A DNA stretch of 64,000 nucleotides from Meconema thalassinum (Eukaryota; Arthropoda; Insecta; Orthoptera; Tettigoniidae), in the NCBI GenBank assembly GCA_946902985.2, contig OX336388.2, forward strand, positions 370,127,387-370,191,386, written 5' to 3'. Of the stretch, positions 19,441 through 31,066 are shown one piece after another (positions within the stretch are counted from its first letter, which is position 1; the number at the start of each line of letters is the position of its first letter). The position numbers and the translations under genes are program-made. The notes beneath the pieces were generated by a model. That model had not been told where the DNA came from. It was given only the letters and a program-made list of their open reading frames with translations, and searched no databases.

Positions 19441-21405
19441 TTTGAATGCTATGTTTGTGCACATTTACTTATTTTTTCTGTTAGGTAGTCAGCCCGAAGG
19501 CTGGTTGGATCCTCAAAAGCACCGCCGTTACGTTATGTGAGTAGATACCCACAAAAACCCAAGGCAGCGCTATATTGAGGCGTTCTAGGCAAGAAGAGGA
19601 GTGAGGTCGTTTGTCATTGCTTTCCTCACTTATTTTGTATATTTTCGAAATGTATTGCAATTTTTCAGTACATTGGGCTCATATTGAATATTTTGGCAAC
19701 ATTGAGTCTTCGATTATATTATGGTTTTGTTTCTAGTTTCTTGTTTTCATTTTTTCTGTGAAACTTCTTTCATTTCACTCTTAAATCGCACGTAATGAAA
19801 GCGTGTAACATTTGACTATGACGCCACCGCATACGATACGTAGGGTCCAGAAATGGTGTGAAGAGAATCGGGCAGGAAGACAAGAAGAACACTAATCTCC
19901 ATTGACTCCCCTTTGAACACGGCAGAAAGTCACCATTCTCACAGAGATTGAGCAAGCGCAGGAGCCCTAAACACCCACAAGTGCGGCGAGATCGAGACGT
20001 TTCAAGTACCGTACCCCAATACAGCTGCGTCCCCTGTTCAGCCTACTCTACTACTCTTTTTGTGTGTAGTTTTAATATTTTCTAGGTTATTTATTTATTT
20101 AATTACTTTTTATATATTTATATTTTTATTTATTTATATTATAAGTGAAAGTACATTCACCTTTGAACAGAAAGATTGGCACATTTCCAATGAGCAAAAA
20201 TTCGTTTAAAAATAAGCCCGGTTTTGGGTGCAGTACTGTAATTCTGAAATGCAGTAAGATACGCCTACGATCGAATTGATTTATCGCAATACACCTCCAG
20301 CCCTGAGGGGTTCAACTTCCATACAGCTTTAGTTTCCATGATCTTTGAAACCAATGCATGTTTTGGTCACTTTCCAACAGAGCAGTAAAGCCGCGTTTCT
20401 TGGCTGTGATTGTTTGTTGTGACCAGGTTGTGATTTGCTGTGACCGCTAGCAGGAGATTGGATTGTGATTAGTTGTAGACGGGACTGAATTCCTTCATGC
20501 AGTTGATGTGTTTACTACGAACCCAGTTTGAAGCTATGTGTGCGTGCTCAATTCTTTTAAATAAGACTTTTTGTAGCGTATATAGACTGAAAATAAAGGG
20601 GAAATTTCAGATTACCAGATTTTAAAGCGTGAGAGCCTAAACAGCTAGCCACTGCATCACGAGGTGGTAGGACTGTACCTCCTGTAGGCCTACGCCACAA
20701 AAGTGAACAAGTCAGTCTTGCAGGGTATACTGTATTATAAAATAAATCTAAGGTTTGTCTGAAAGATATGTTTACATTAATTACATGCACCCACGATGAA
20801 GGCTAGTATACCTACTTGCGAGAGAGACCTACCTTATTGACGATCTAAGGACAAATTTGCTCTTAACGAAAACTGATGCCTCAGAACGAATTTTAACAAC
20901 ACTCGGCAAGAAGATAGAAGGCATTCCAATAAAACTTACGGCACTGGAGCCATGATAGATCGAAAATGGACAAAGGCGAATTTCAAACTACGACATGTGA
21001 TAACCAGACTGGTAGTTCATAGGTTTCACCATCTTATCTGCAAAAACACAGCATACCACGAACCAAATGAATCATGTGAGTGACAAAATCAATAAGTGCA
21101 TACGCAAAACAGAAAGTGTAAGTTGATGTATATAATTTAGATGACCATTTGGCTGCAATAAATGTAATATTATTAATTACATGCCGACCACCATCGTGGT
21201 TTTGATGCAAGTACAGCTTCTCTCAGTCCATATGGCCGCGCTTTGATTTCTGTAATTTCCATGGGTATTTAAATCCTACTATAATGGTTGGAGTGGCGTG
21301 AACTTCATCTCATGTGGGTGAGGTGCGAATCCCACCACTGCACTGCAGCCAACCATCTCCAGGCAAACTTGAAACTACGATGTGGTGCTTCCCTGGCAAA
21401 GGCAT
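19441..21405. other. No recognised gene
   Basis: The stretch 19488-19630 (TCAGCCCGAAGGCTGGTTGG, then GAGGAGTGAGGTCGTTTG) resembles a dispersed insect repeat, but there is no second copy here. The remaining ~1.7 kb show nothing recognisable. Confidence 0.35.
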
Positions 21406-21948
21406 GGTTTCTCAGAACCGACGCATGCGAGGTGCGAGGCCGACGTTGCGTACTTTCGTCGCAATGACGCTGCGAGGCTCGTGGTTTCCCGCGCTGCGAA
21501 GCGGATCAGTTGCCGAGCACATGTCTTGTCCAATGGATCTCGCAACCTCTGTGCGAGTCTTGGAAGGGGAAGGGGATGATGAAGATGAAATTATCCTGCG
21601 TTGTTTTTGCGGAGAAGGCAATGGTGTCATTAAACTTCCAATTTCAGTGCGATCATTTACCGTAAAGGTGTCTTTCACAACGTTGTTTTTGTAGATCTTG
21701 TGTTGTAATTTACACAACACTGGGTGCATTCGCACTTCTTCCATTTCGTCCGTCAAGTTCATCGTGTTGCTTATAACAATGGGAATATAAGAACAGAAAC
21801 AATGTCGCCTCGCACAAATCGGATGGGACGAATCAGTGCGGGGTGACGCTGCAAGGTCTCACTGCGAACTTCCGCAGACTGCGCAACGCGCAGCGTGAGA
21901 AACCACTGCCATAAGCACGCACCTCGCAAGCGTGGGTTCTGAGAAGCC
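21406..21948. mobile_element. GC-rich MITE-like element with inverted ends
   Basis: The left end GGTTTCTCAGAACCGACGC (followed by ATGCGAGGTGCG) is repeated inverted as CGCACCTCGCAAGCGTGGG then TTCTGAGAAGCC at the right end (about 21918-21948). The element is far richer in CG than its surroundings. Its reading frames are an effect of composition. I cannot call a target duplication. The right end abuts the H3 element that starts at 21955. Confidence 0.55.
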
Positions 21949-21954
21949 AAGACG

Positions 21955-22685
21955 TTTATCATTTTAAATGATCTTGTCTACTTCGTCGTTACGCTGGGGT
22001 CTGGCGTTACGTTACGGTGACGGGACGAAATGTACCCAGATGCACTGAGGTGTGTGACGTCATAGTACCGCTTGGTGCATGTGTTCCCCGACAATCTCTA
22101 CTTCGTTAGTATAAGACAAAAATCCCCGATTCTTGGATGCCACGGGTAATCTCGAGAACCACTGGATGGATTTTGATGCGGTTATCACCATTCTGTAAAG
22201 GATATCTCGAGGAAAGATTCTGTAGAAAATAATTTATGTATGATCAAAGGAAGCCAAGCAGTAACGATTTCAGTGAAAAAGTCGAAAACAAACTTGGCGT
22301 CCGTGCGCTTCTTAAGCTTACGCTGGTCAAACCGTTAAAGATATCAATATACTATGAGCGTAAGAATTGGTCAGCATGAAAAGTTCTACAAAAAAAGTCC
22401 ACGAGAGCATATCTCTATCTTCAATACATCGCCCACTATAAGTGTTTTTAGACTGGATAGAAGGGGCACGTCCCCGCGCGCTCTGGTGAGCGTTGGCATC
22501 CCGCGCGCTTGACCATGCTTGCCCTTGGTTTGCACTTGCCGTTCGCGAGTAATTTGAAACAGGATAAGCAAGATAAGTATTATGCAGATAATTTTCTAAC
22601 ATGCTAAGAGTCTTTCTAGCATTTTTCAGCATTTGTAGCATTTAAAATGATACAAAGTCTAGTCTTTCAGACTGACAGTCACTTT
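21955..22685 (+). mobile_element. HINE family H3 (Helitron2-like), copy 1
   Basis: The 5' end is TTTATCATTTTAAATGATC. Its ATCATTTTAAATG is repeated inverted near the 3' end (CATTTAAAATGAT at about 22638-22650), followed by a stem AGTCT-TTC-AGACT and the end GACAGTCACTTT. The interior contains CTCGAGAACCACTGGATGG and TTTTGATGCGG, phrases common in Helentron-derived repeats. This copy lacks the ~30-bp hairpin insert found in the two other long copies. Non-coding. Confidence 0.75.
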
Positions 22686-22944
22686 CTAATCCCTACTTCC
22701 AAGTACACACGCTAGTCAGGTCACCACCATAACAAAGATATCACACACTCGCAGGTACACGTGACTCAGATCATCACAATATCTCAGACTTTTATAAGTA
22801 ACAACAGCCGTTTCTGGCGTGTGGTATTTATACTGTGAACAATGGAGAGGTTGTGGCTGTAGTTTAACTTCCTCCATTGGCATTCACTTTGCCTCTCATT
22901 CTGAGTAAATGCGGAGTAGAGAAGCCTCCAATCTTCCAAATTGA
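22686..22944. other. No recognised feature
   Basis: Short spacer with no motif recognised. Confidence 0.35.
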
Positions 22945-23140
22945 CTGGCTGCGTTGTGTTCTCGTCTGCTGAGCTCAAGGTTGCAGGATCGAATCCTGGT
23001 GCAGTCAGTTGGCATTTGAGGGTGCACAAATGCGAGGCAGTTGTATCAGTAGATTTACTGGCATGTAAAAGATCCACTTCGGGGCAAGTTTCCGGTGCCT
23101 CTAGAAGCTGACGTAGAAGGGACGTAAACCCAATTACGAA
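22945..23140 (+). repeat. SINE family 2, diverged plus-strand copy
   Basis: GACTGGCTGCGTTGTGTTCT is a damaged A-box region. The B box is GGATCGAATCC, and the body CAGTTGGCATTTGAGGGTGC and the end GAAGGGACGTAAACCCAATT match the copies at 40171, 46031 and 58996. Confidence 0.8.
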
Positions 23141-24039
23141 ATCTTTCAAATATGACATTCGTGCTCATTCAAAATATTACTTTACATTTTACCGATCATA
23201 AGATAGTACACTGGGAACTGACTTGTTCAGGCGTCTCCATATCTAACCATAAAGCAATAGGTAGCTGACATAAATACTACCCTGTTTCTCATTGCTGTTA
23301 TTCAATTTTTCCTTCAAAACTGTTATCAATTTCCTGTGGCAAAAATTGTGGCAGTAAAATTAAACCATCGTAAAAATTATACTTCTTATCGTTTCTTATA
23401 TGAATTTGTATCTCTTGTATCTAGTAACTTGCAATTGAAATACTCTTACGACACAAGAAAAGCAAACAAAATAAATAAAATAAGTAAATAAATAAAATCC
23501 CTTCAATATTGTTAATCTTCTGGGCAGATATTTTCAAAACACCACGTAATTTACACTACCTCGTATTCAAAGCGAAGCTTATTGCGGTGATAAACATGTA
23601 AACGTTATTAAATATTATCAGATTGTCTTAACTACATGACCCTATAACTTAGTTGTTAGGCCCCCTAAGATAATTATCATCGCCTTAACTATATGTAATT
23701 AACTAACCGATATTTGAACTGTGTATAACAGTTCACTTGCATGATCGTTCAATGCTGCCATTACCGGGAGTGTGTGGTTATAGAGGCGTGAGTTGATGTA
23801 GCACTGTATCAGGTGTTGTGTGGTCTGGTGGAGATGTAAACCGGAGGATAACTATACACAGGACATAACATCAAAGGTCGGCGCCAACGCAAACAAACAT
23901 TATCTAGCGCTCTCATGTGGTACAGTAATGCGTCATATATCCTAGTTATAGAACACTTCCCAACACTTGTAGCTCTGAACTTACGTGTATTTCTCTTCCT
24001 GAATGCTTCGGTGGAGACAACCAGATAAACAGGGACCAA

Positions 24040-24096
<57 letters not shown>

Positions 24097-24395
24097 TTGA
24101 CTTTCACGGCTGTTGGCGTGTTACCATTAGGGAATTTAGAAAAGTTTGGGGTTTCGGGAACAAGAAAGGAGTTGCTACTGGGAAATATGGAAGAGACCAA
24201 TATTTAATATTTTATTTGTAATTTTGTTTTTAAAATGAAAAATTTATAGTTTATAAGGAAAAGAACACTTTCAATAAATATTGCACTAAGAAAGTAGTTC
24301 ATTAATAATGTTTTCACCAGGAAAATGATCAGCTCTTGCTAGCTAAGGTAAGGGTCCATTAATCGGAAACCCGATAAAATAAGCCGAAAATATAA
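23141..24395. repeat. Unassigned sequence with (TTA)n microsatellite
   Basis: A (TTA)n tract of about 56 bp lies at 24041-24096, preceded by GGGACCAA. The same junction precedes the (ATT)n at 36678. Poly-Tyr and poly-Ile frames here come from the microsatellite. No gene is recognised. Confidence 0.6.
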
Positions 24396-24835
24396 GGTGC
24401 GTTCAAAAAGTAACGAGCCGGAGACTCGAATGTGCAAACCGGTGACGACATCGGCTAATCGTGGCGTGTGTAACGAGGTGTGGTTCCGACCAGAGCGTGG
24501 AAGGTCACAGCCCGTCGCTAGAGAGCACGCGTGCACGTGACGTGACGATACAAAGTGAGCAGCAGCATGCATCAATCGTCCAACGCTGCCTGTCGCATTG
24601 CACACAGTGACATGGAGGCGTCAAACGAAGAGCAAAGAGGTGTTGTTCGGTTTCTGACAGCGAAAGGAGTAGGGGGAACGGACATTCATCCCCGAATGTC
24701 ACAAGTGGACGGCGAACACTGCATGTCCCTTGCAAGGATCAAGGCGTGGCACAAGCGCTTCAGGGAAGGACGGGTGTCGTTAGCCGATGATGCCCGGTCT
24801 GGGGCACCCCCCCCCCCCCCCCTGCATTACCGATG
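24396..24835 (+). pseudogene. Mariner transposase, 5' end and N-terminal HTH only
   Basis: The end GGTGCGTTCAAAAAGTAACG at 24396 looks like a mariner terminal inverted repeat. A reading frame from the ATG at 24612 gives EEQRGVVRFLTAKGVG, SLARIKAWHKRFREGRV and a DDARSGAP tail. This is the Mos1-type HTH (HTH_48) that binds the transposon ends. The frame runs into a poly-C tract (about 24807-24822), reads ITDDKI and stops. The whole catalytic domain is missing, apparently replaced by the DNA that precedes the Ginger-like element. Confidence 0.85.
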
Positions 24836-24865
24836 ACAAAATATAAGTACTTGGTAACATATATA

Positions 24866-27362
24866 TGTTACAGGGAAAGTCGATGCTTAGTAAGAGTTGA
24901 CTCTCCCTAGGCAGAGTCAACTCTTACTGAAAGTATCAGTAACAGTTGATTGAAAACAAACAGATCAACTTTTCCTAGGGAGAGTTAACTATGCCTGCTG
25001 TGGTTTAGTAAAAGTTGATTCACAGATGCTACTCTGAAAATGTAACCGCGCGCGCCAAAATTTGTTATGATTATTAAAATACGGTATTGCCATTGTTTGG
25101 ACTCGTACTTCCATTATTGGACCGACCGTTATAGATCAGAACAATTCTCTGTTTTTATTTCCCCACCAACAGGCAGTTGCCAATCGTCATTACTCGGCTC
25201 TTTATTGTTGTGCAATAGTGACAAACGATTCATTTACGTTTAAATAATTAGTTTGAGTGTGTAATAATTATGTCAGACACCACGGCAGAACTGTTTCGTG
25301 AAAAACTGTAGCAGGAGCGCTCGACTTCCAAGGTAAATTCACTGACATTGACCAAATTGAAATATGATAGCTGCATTCAAAAATTGAAAAATCTAAAAAC
25401 TGCAATTAAATAAGAAAGTAACGATATCAGGGTTTTAAGACGATATGACATTATTGAAATAAATGGTATTATTCAAAACTAATACACCCTGTCACCGACC
25501 AAGACAGCATGAGGTATTATGTTTTTTATGAAGAGTTGTTCGCAGTTCTTAATGAAGCGCACATATCCACTGGACACGGAGAAAGAGATCGTATGATTCA
25601 GCAATTGAAAGGGAAATTTCAAAATGTTATTACATAGGACATTTTACTATTTTTAAGCTTGTGCGAACCTTGAGATCAAAAATTGAGACATAAGATGAAA
25701 GGACTTGTTGTAAAGCTTTTGTTATTCAAGGAAATGAATTCACGATGTCAAGTGGAGTTGATTGACTTTCAGTCGCAACCTGATGAAGACTTCAAATTTA
25801 CAATGGTGTAACAGGACCATTTAACAAAGTTTGTTGTGCTAAGACCACTGAAATCAAAGACTGCAGACGAAGTGTGTAATAATATCGTTGATATTTTTAC
25901 TTTGTTAGGCGGTCTTTGTATGCGAGAGAATTTGTTAGTAAAATTATTGACAATCTGGTTAATACATGGCCGAACTTCAAAATGGTGCACGGCAAACCAC
26001 GACATAGTCAGAGTCAAGGTAGCGTCGAAAGAGACAACCAGGACATAGAGAATATGATAACCACCTGGATGCAAGACCACAAAACATCAAAATGGAGTGA
26101 AGGCTTAAAGTGTATTCAACTTATGAAAAACACTGCATTGCATAGTGGGATAAAACGATCCCCGTATGAGGCAATGTTCGGTTGCCCCCCGAGACACAGC
26201 TTATCTAGTTCAAAACTACCAACTGAGGTACTGGCAAATTTAGAAACAGAAGAGGATCTTCAATGCGCAATTGATCAAATTCAGCAACAAAAAGAAAACG
26301 AAATTGGAAGTAACGGGAATGGAAATCCTGATGAAAATGAAACAAATCAAAATATATCAAGTGGTGAAAAGCTCTTAGATGATAGTGATTATCTCCTCAC
26401 TGACCTGGACAAATCTACTGAGGACATCAAGATACAGAGAAATGAAGCTTTCTACTGTCTAGAACAACAAGCTAAACGCATGAAAAAAATATCAGATCAC
26501 ATTCATCCGCCAGTAGAAAAAGGAACATCAGTTCGAATTCCTATCCCCGATGTTGACCTTCGAATTCCTATCCCCGATGTTGACCGCGGTAGAGGAGATG
26601 CTCGATCTATCCTTGGCGTGGTTCTGGAGGTTGTCGATGATGGCTTTTATCGAATTGGAACGAGAAATGGAATTCTAAAGCAGCTTTTCCCAAGGTAAGT
26701 TTTCAAAGCTAAAATAATATATATATATATATATCCTCTCTCTCGCTGCCCATAGTATTAAATTGTTCAGATGTCAATGATTACATTTTTTCAGGTCTCA
26801 ATTCAGTAAATTTAATGTCCTACGAACATTATCCAAGAAAATGAAGTTCCTATGGATAAAACAACAGCTGTGAGGACTGTTGCAACTTCACAATCCCTTG
26901 GAAGTGGACAAGGTTTTTTCAAATGTCCTTGCAACAGTAAATGTGAATCCATGAAGTGCATGTGCAAGAAGAAAAGTGTACTTTGCAACTCAAAGTGTCA
27001 AAAATCTTTACCTTGCTGTAATAAATGATAAATATTTCAATCTCTTTAGGTACAGTATTATAACGGTTTTTTTATTTTTTATTAATTACTCATAAACATT
27101 TCTCTCTCTTAATGTATTGGTTTTGACTCCCTATTTGTTTTTTTTTTATTAGCTAGTACCGTTTCCTGGCAAATAGTCAACTGTTACTACCTCAAGACAG
27201 TGAGAGTATACGTTCCCTAGGTATAGTCAACTCTAACTAGGAAATGTTGATCGAAATTGAACACTTACCGCTTTTAATCAACTTTTACTGAAAAGATCAG
27301 TAAGAGTCGACTTTACCAAGGGAGATTCAACTCTTACTGGAGAATCGACTTTTCCTGTAACA
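24866..27362 (+). mobile_element. Ginger2/KRBA2-integrase-type DNA transposon with TIRs and 4-bp TSD
   Basis: The element starts TGTTACAGGGAAAGTCGA and ends TCGACTTTTCCTGTAACA. Both ends are flanked by TATA (24862-24865 and 27363-27366). Subterminal regions at both ends carry repeated copies of a GTAAGAGTTGACT-like word in both orientations. One is a palindrome with 16-bp arms around CCCTAGGC at 24889-24928. The interior encodes a retrovirus-like integrase of the type found in Ginger2 transposons and in the domesticated KRBA2/SCAND3 proteins. The 2,497-bp length, TGT...ACA ends and 4-bp duplication suit a Ginger-like element. Confidence 0.8.
25270..27028 (+). pseudogene. Ginger2/KRBA2-like integrase (transposase), inactivated
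   Basis: Fragments in order are MSDTTAELFREKL, then YYVFYEELFAVLNEAH with HISTGHGERDRM (H2C2-like zinc-binding region), QVELIDFQSQPDEDFKF (first catalytic Asp) and ILRPLKSK-type sequence. A 260-codon frame (25916-26698) follows, with VHGKPRHSQSQGSVERDNQD (catalytic Glu), WSEGLKCIQLMKN and KRSPYEAMFGCPP. The LQSDNGREF block with the second Asp is missing by deletion near 25912. A donor GTAAGT at 26696 and an acceptor TTTTTTCAG before 26793 outline a ~97-bp intron with an (AT)n run. The last exon, after a frameshift, encodes CPCNSKCESMKCMCKKK and ends LPCCNK at 27028. A 24-bp duplication repeats RIPIPDVD at about 26536-26583. Several stops plus the lost Asp make it inactive. Confidence 0.85.
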
Positions 27363-27366
27363 TATA

Positions 27367-27834
27367 CAATCCATCCTGAAAAGAAAATACATGGCCGTTG
27401 GCTGCATTAATAAAATTATTAATTCAATCGAAACACAAGTTGATAAATTAATAAACATTAGCATACAGAAGACACCACGCTCTCACTGCAACGATAGCAA
27501 ATAATAGAATAATGGGGCAGTAAAAAAAATGAAAGAGTATTTCGAACTCTTGGGGAAATACAAAGGCTATAAAAATAAACATATTCCCGAAAGCGAACAA
27601 CGGCCATTAATTACGCTCCAGCAAGTCTTTTAGATTTTTGTCGTATCTATTGTAGGGTGTGCCAAAAGTAGGCTATGCAACGCAGTGCAAGATGCGCTAC
27701 CCCAGCTATGGTCCAGGCAGGGTTAACCAAGAGCCCGCTGATGAGCTTGACTTGGTGCATCTAGGTAAAACCCTACAACAAAAATTTCAAAAACCTAAAA
27801 GATTTGCTGAAGAATTATTATTATTATTATTATT
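27367..27834. other. No recognised gene
   Basis: The segment 27655-27790 could be LINE untranslated sequence, and an (ATT)n tract lies at about 27814-27838. No domain is recognised. Confidence 0.35.
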
Positions 27835-28106
27835 ATTATCTTACATCCTTATGCATATCTTAGGAGCGCGATTGAACCTAGCTAGCAGATCTTGCTACCT
27901 CGTCTTCCAAAAATCTCTTGCTCTTCTCTCTATGGCTCTTTCTGCTCTCCACCATCCAGGTTCTGTTGGATGTAATGTTTGAGTGGTCTGAAAATTGACG
28001 ATTGTCAACTAGTTCCCTGAATTTAGATCTGCCCAGTGCTATATCGCTTGAGATGTCTATTACCTAAAGGTCTTTTTCAACTTCAAGTAGCCAGCTGCTC
28101 TTAGCT
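27835..28106 (-). pseudogene. LINE 3' fragment (C-terminus of an APE-type LINE)
   Basis: Minus-strand reading gives WLLEVEKDL, a stop, DISSDIALGRSKFRELV, RTWMVESRKSHREKSKRF and a (AAT)n tail at 27814-27838. The EVEKDL...RSxFR...RxxH layout is the basic C-terminal tail also seen at 33232-33450 and 37314-37619. It is truncated at the H3 insertion at 28107. Confidence 0.65.
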
Positions 28107-28845
28107 TTTATCATTTTAAATGATCTTGCCGACTTCATCGTTACGCTGGGGTCTGGCGTTACGTTACGGTGACGGGACGAAATGTACCCAGATGCACTGA
28201 GTTGTGTGACGTCATACTACCGCTTGGTGCATGTGTTCCTCGACAATCTCTACTTCGTTAGTATAAGACAAAAATCCCCGATTCTTGGATGTCACGGGTA
28301 ATCTCGAGAACCACTGGATGGATTTTGATGCGGTTTTCATCATTCTGTAAAGGATATCTCGAGGAGAGATTCTGTAGAAAATAATTTATATATGATCAAA
28401 GGAAGCCAAGCAGTAACGATTTCAGTGAAAAAGTCGAAAACAAACTTGGCGCCCGTGCGCTTCTTAACCTTACGCTGGGCAAACCGTTAAAAATATCAAT
28501 ATACTATGAGCGTAAGAATTGGTCAGCATGAAAAGTTCTACAAAAAAGTCCGCGAGAGCATATCTCTGTCTTCAATACATCACCCAATATAAGCGTTTTT
28601 ATACTGGATGGAAGGGGCACGTCCCCGCGCGCTTGACCTTGCTTTGCTCTTGGTTTGCACTTGCCGTTCGCGAATAATTTGAAACAAGATAAGCAAGATA
28701 AGTATTATGCAGATAATTTTCTAACATGTCAAGAGTCTTTGGCTTCGAGCGAAGCGAGAAGCCTCCAGCCTTTCTAGCATATATCAACATTTGTTGCTTT
28801 TAAAATGATACAAAGTCTAGTCTTTCAGACTGACTGTCACTTTTT
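28107..28845 (+). mobile_element. HINE family H3, copy 2
   Basis: Same ends as the 21955-22685 copy (TTTATCATTTTAAATGATC to GACTGTCACTTTTT), with the same internal order. It has an extra hairpin GGCTTCGAGCGAAGCGAG... at about 28740-28770, absent from copy 1 and present in the minus-strand copy at 49449-50227. Confidence 0.75.
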
Positions 28846-28959
28846 GTGAGAGAGTAGGATTTAGAATAGCTCATTCTAAGAATACACCCATAAAATTTCG
28901 AACCTCTTCTCCTGAATGTGTCCGAGATTTTTTCCGGATGCTGATAAATATCCCGGGAT

Positions 28960-29876
28960 TTCCTTTCCACCCAGATTCTCTCAGTACATCATCATCATCA
29001 ACATCTTCATTTCCCTTTTGCCAGCTGACACTGGATGGGGGCAAATATTATATGGTTCCTCTCCACTTTGTTCTGTCGTTCCACCATTCCTCTTCCTACA
29101 CGGTGTTCCATTCCAGGTTCCGTTTTCTAATGCTATTCTTCACCGAGTCCATCCAACGTATTCTTGGTCTTCCTCGTCCTCTCTTCCCCGCCATCCGTCG
29201 TTCCAGTGCTCGTCTTGGTAGTCTTACTTCATTCATCCGTTTGACATGTACAAACCATCTCAATCTGTTTTGCTCCAGTTTGTCATTTAGTTTCTGTACT
29301 CCCAGTTCTTTCCGTATATCTTCATTTCTCACTCTGTCTCACCTCGTTTTCTGGACCATACTTATCAGGAATCTCATCTCAGCTACCTGTACTCTGCTCT
29401 CAGTGCAAACTGGGACAAAATGTTTCCTCAACATTTTTCTTTCTTGTTTTTGTGTATCAAATGATCAGTGTTTCAGAGGCGTATAGTGGCTCGGGTTTGA
29501 TTACCGTGTTGTAATGTAATTTCGATGGATTTCTTATTATACCTGTTCCATGTGATTATGTAGGCTCATTGAAATTTAAGGATTCTCTCTTTCTTTGCAT
29601 CACGATTCAGGTCTCAGGGTTGGATAATTTCTCCTAGATATTTGAATTTAGACACTTGAGTTACTTTACCGAACCGAGTTACCAAAGGTTGTTTATATCC
29701 ATGTACCGACGAGATCCTTCCAAGAACTGGATTTTTTGGTATGAGATTTGGTGTCCGGTTTTGGCTGTAATTTCATGGAGTTTTTCGATACATTCAATCG
29801 CTGCCTGCCTATCGTTGTACAAAATTGCCAGGTCATCTGTACAGACCAAATATCGTATTTTTACTATTATTATTAG
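28960..29876 (-). pseudogene. Non-LTR retrotransposon, RT C-terminal half
   Basis: Minus-strand reading begins near 29876 with RYLVCTDDLAILYNDRQAAI, which holds the RT motif C (expected YADD, here CTDD). HEITAKTGHQISYQKIQFLE, YLGEIIQ and then many stops follow. It ends KLNDKLEQNRLRWFVHVKRM with a GKRGRGRPRIRW tail, the common arthropod endonuclease-RT LINE C-terminus. The 5' two-thirds are missing where the SINE at 29877 is inserted. Motif C is mutated and the frame is broken in several places, so it is inactive. Confidence 0.8.
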
Positions 29877-30225
29877 CTTGCCACAGTGGGTGAGTGGATA
29901 GCATGTCGGTCTACTAACCCCAAGATTGCAGGTTCGCTCCTGGCTGTGGTAAGTGATTTTTGAAAGGCGGCAAAAATACGACACGCATGTTATACGATGT
30001 TGGCATGTCAAAGAACCCATTTGAATTCAGTAGGCCGTGTTCATAATGGCAAAATGAATCTCGGCAGTTTCCGCCAATACAAAGTTCCTCATTTCTCTAC
30101 TAGAAAGCGCTATAGTGTTCAAGGAGATTAGATATCTAACCCCCTTGGCATTCATAGTGATTCAAGGAACAACGAAATTCAAATTACAAAGTTTGCACCC
30201 GGCACCCGAGGCCATACGATATTAT
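29877..30225 (+). repeat. tRNA-headed SINE family 3
   Basis: The head GCTTGCCACAGTGGGTGAGT then GGATAGCATG is A-box-like, and the B box is GGTTCGCTCCTGG at about 29931. The body contains GGCAAAAATACGACACGC and runs to an ATT-rich end near 30222. It separates the LINE at 28960 from the next LINE. This is the only copy in the window. Confidence 0.7.
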
Positions 30226-31066
30226 TATTATTTATTCAATTCACCATTTCAAACATGGGTTACTCTAAAGCACGGGTTAAACCAAGTGCTTTACAACAAT
30301 ACATAAAAACTATAATACAAACTATAATACATATCATGTATATACAAAATATAGAGTTCATTATCACTCATTCACTAGCCAGGAAGAATCGACCAATATT
30401 GCATGTGGACAATAGTACAGAATGCTGCATACTCTTGTAGATGGTCGGCGGAAGATCCAATTCCTTCAGACTCTTTTGGAGTGTGTGAGGTATGAGGCCG
30501 TTGACTGACAAGATTACAGGCACTATCCGGACGCAGTTCATCTTCCATATCCTCTAGATTTCCTCTGCAAGCTGTCTATACTTGGTTATTTTTTCATTGT
30601 GTTTCCGTTCGATATTGGTGTCGTTGGGGACTGCTATGTCTATTATAAATGTAGTGCCATCAACCTTATTTACTACTATGATGTCTGGTCGATTGTGATC
30701 TATTGTTTTATCTGTCACAATACCAGTGTCCCAGTATATTTTACACAGTTCATTTTCGAGGAGGGATGGTGGATGATACTTGTAGTAAGGGATATACTCC
30801 TCGGTTAATTTATATTTCTGTGCGAGTGCTTGATGAATGATGCCTGCAACCTGATTATGCCGTTTTGTATATTCAACTGATGCTAGTATTGGGCAACCTG
30901 CAGTGACATGGTCAATGGTCTCGAGATGAATGGCGCATTGCCTGCTTTTGTCTGAAATTACACTGGTATCTTTGATGATGTATTTCTTGTAATTTTTTGT
31001 AGCAATGACTTGATCTTGGATGGCAATTGCGAATCCCTCTGTTTCTCCAAACAGTCGACTACTTTG

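Noticed and set aside
21314..21762. Frames of 126 and 116 codons on opposite strands
   Set aside because: They overlap the CG-rich inverted-end element, show no domain and probably reflect low stop-codon density in CG-rich DNA.
23946..24221. Poly-Ile and poly-Tyr reading frames
   Set aside because: They are translations of the (TTA)n microsatellite at 24041-24096, not genes. The same applies to the Asn/Tyr/Leu runs at 36532-36779.
29884..29945. Functional tRNA gene candidates at SINE heads
   Set aside because: A and B boxes are present, but acceptor and anticodon stems do not pair convincingly, and each is followed by a repeated SINE body. The same holds for 38152, 40173, 44524, 47029 and 48736.
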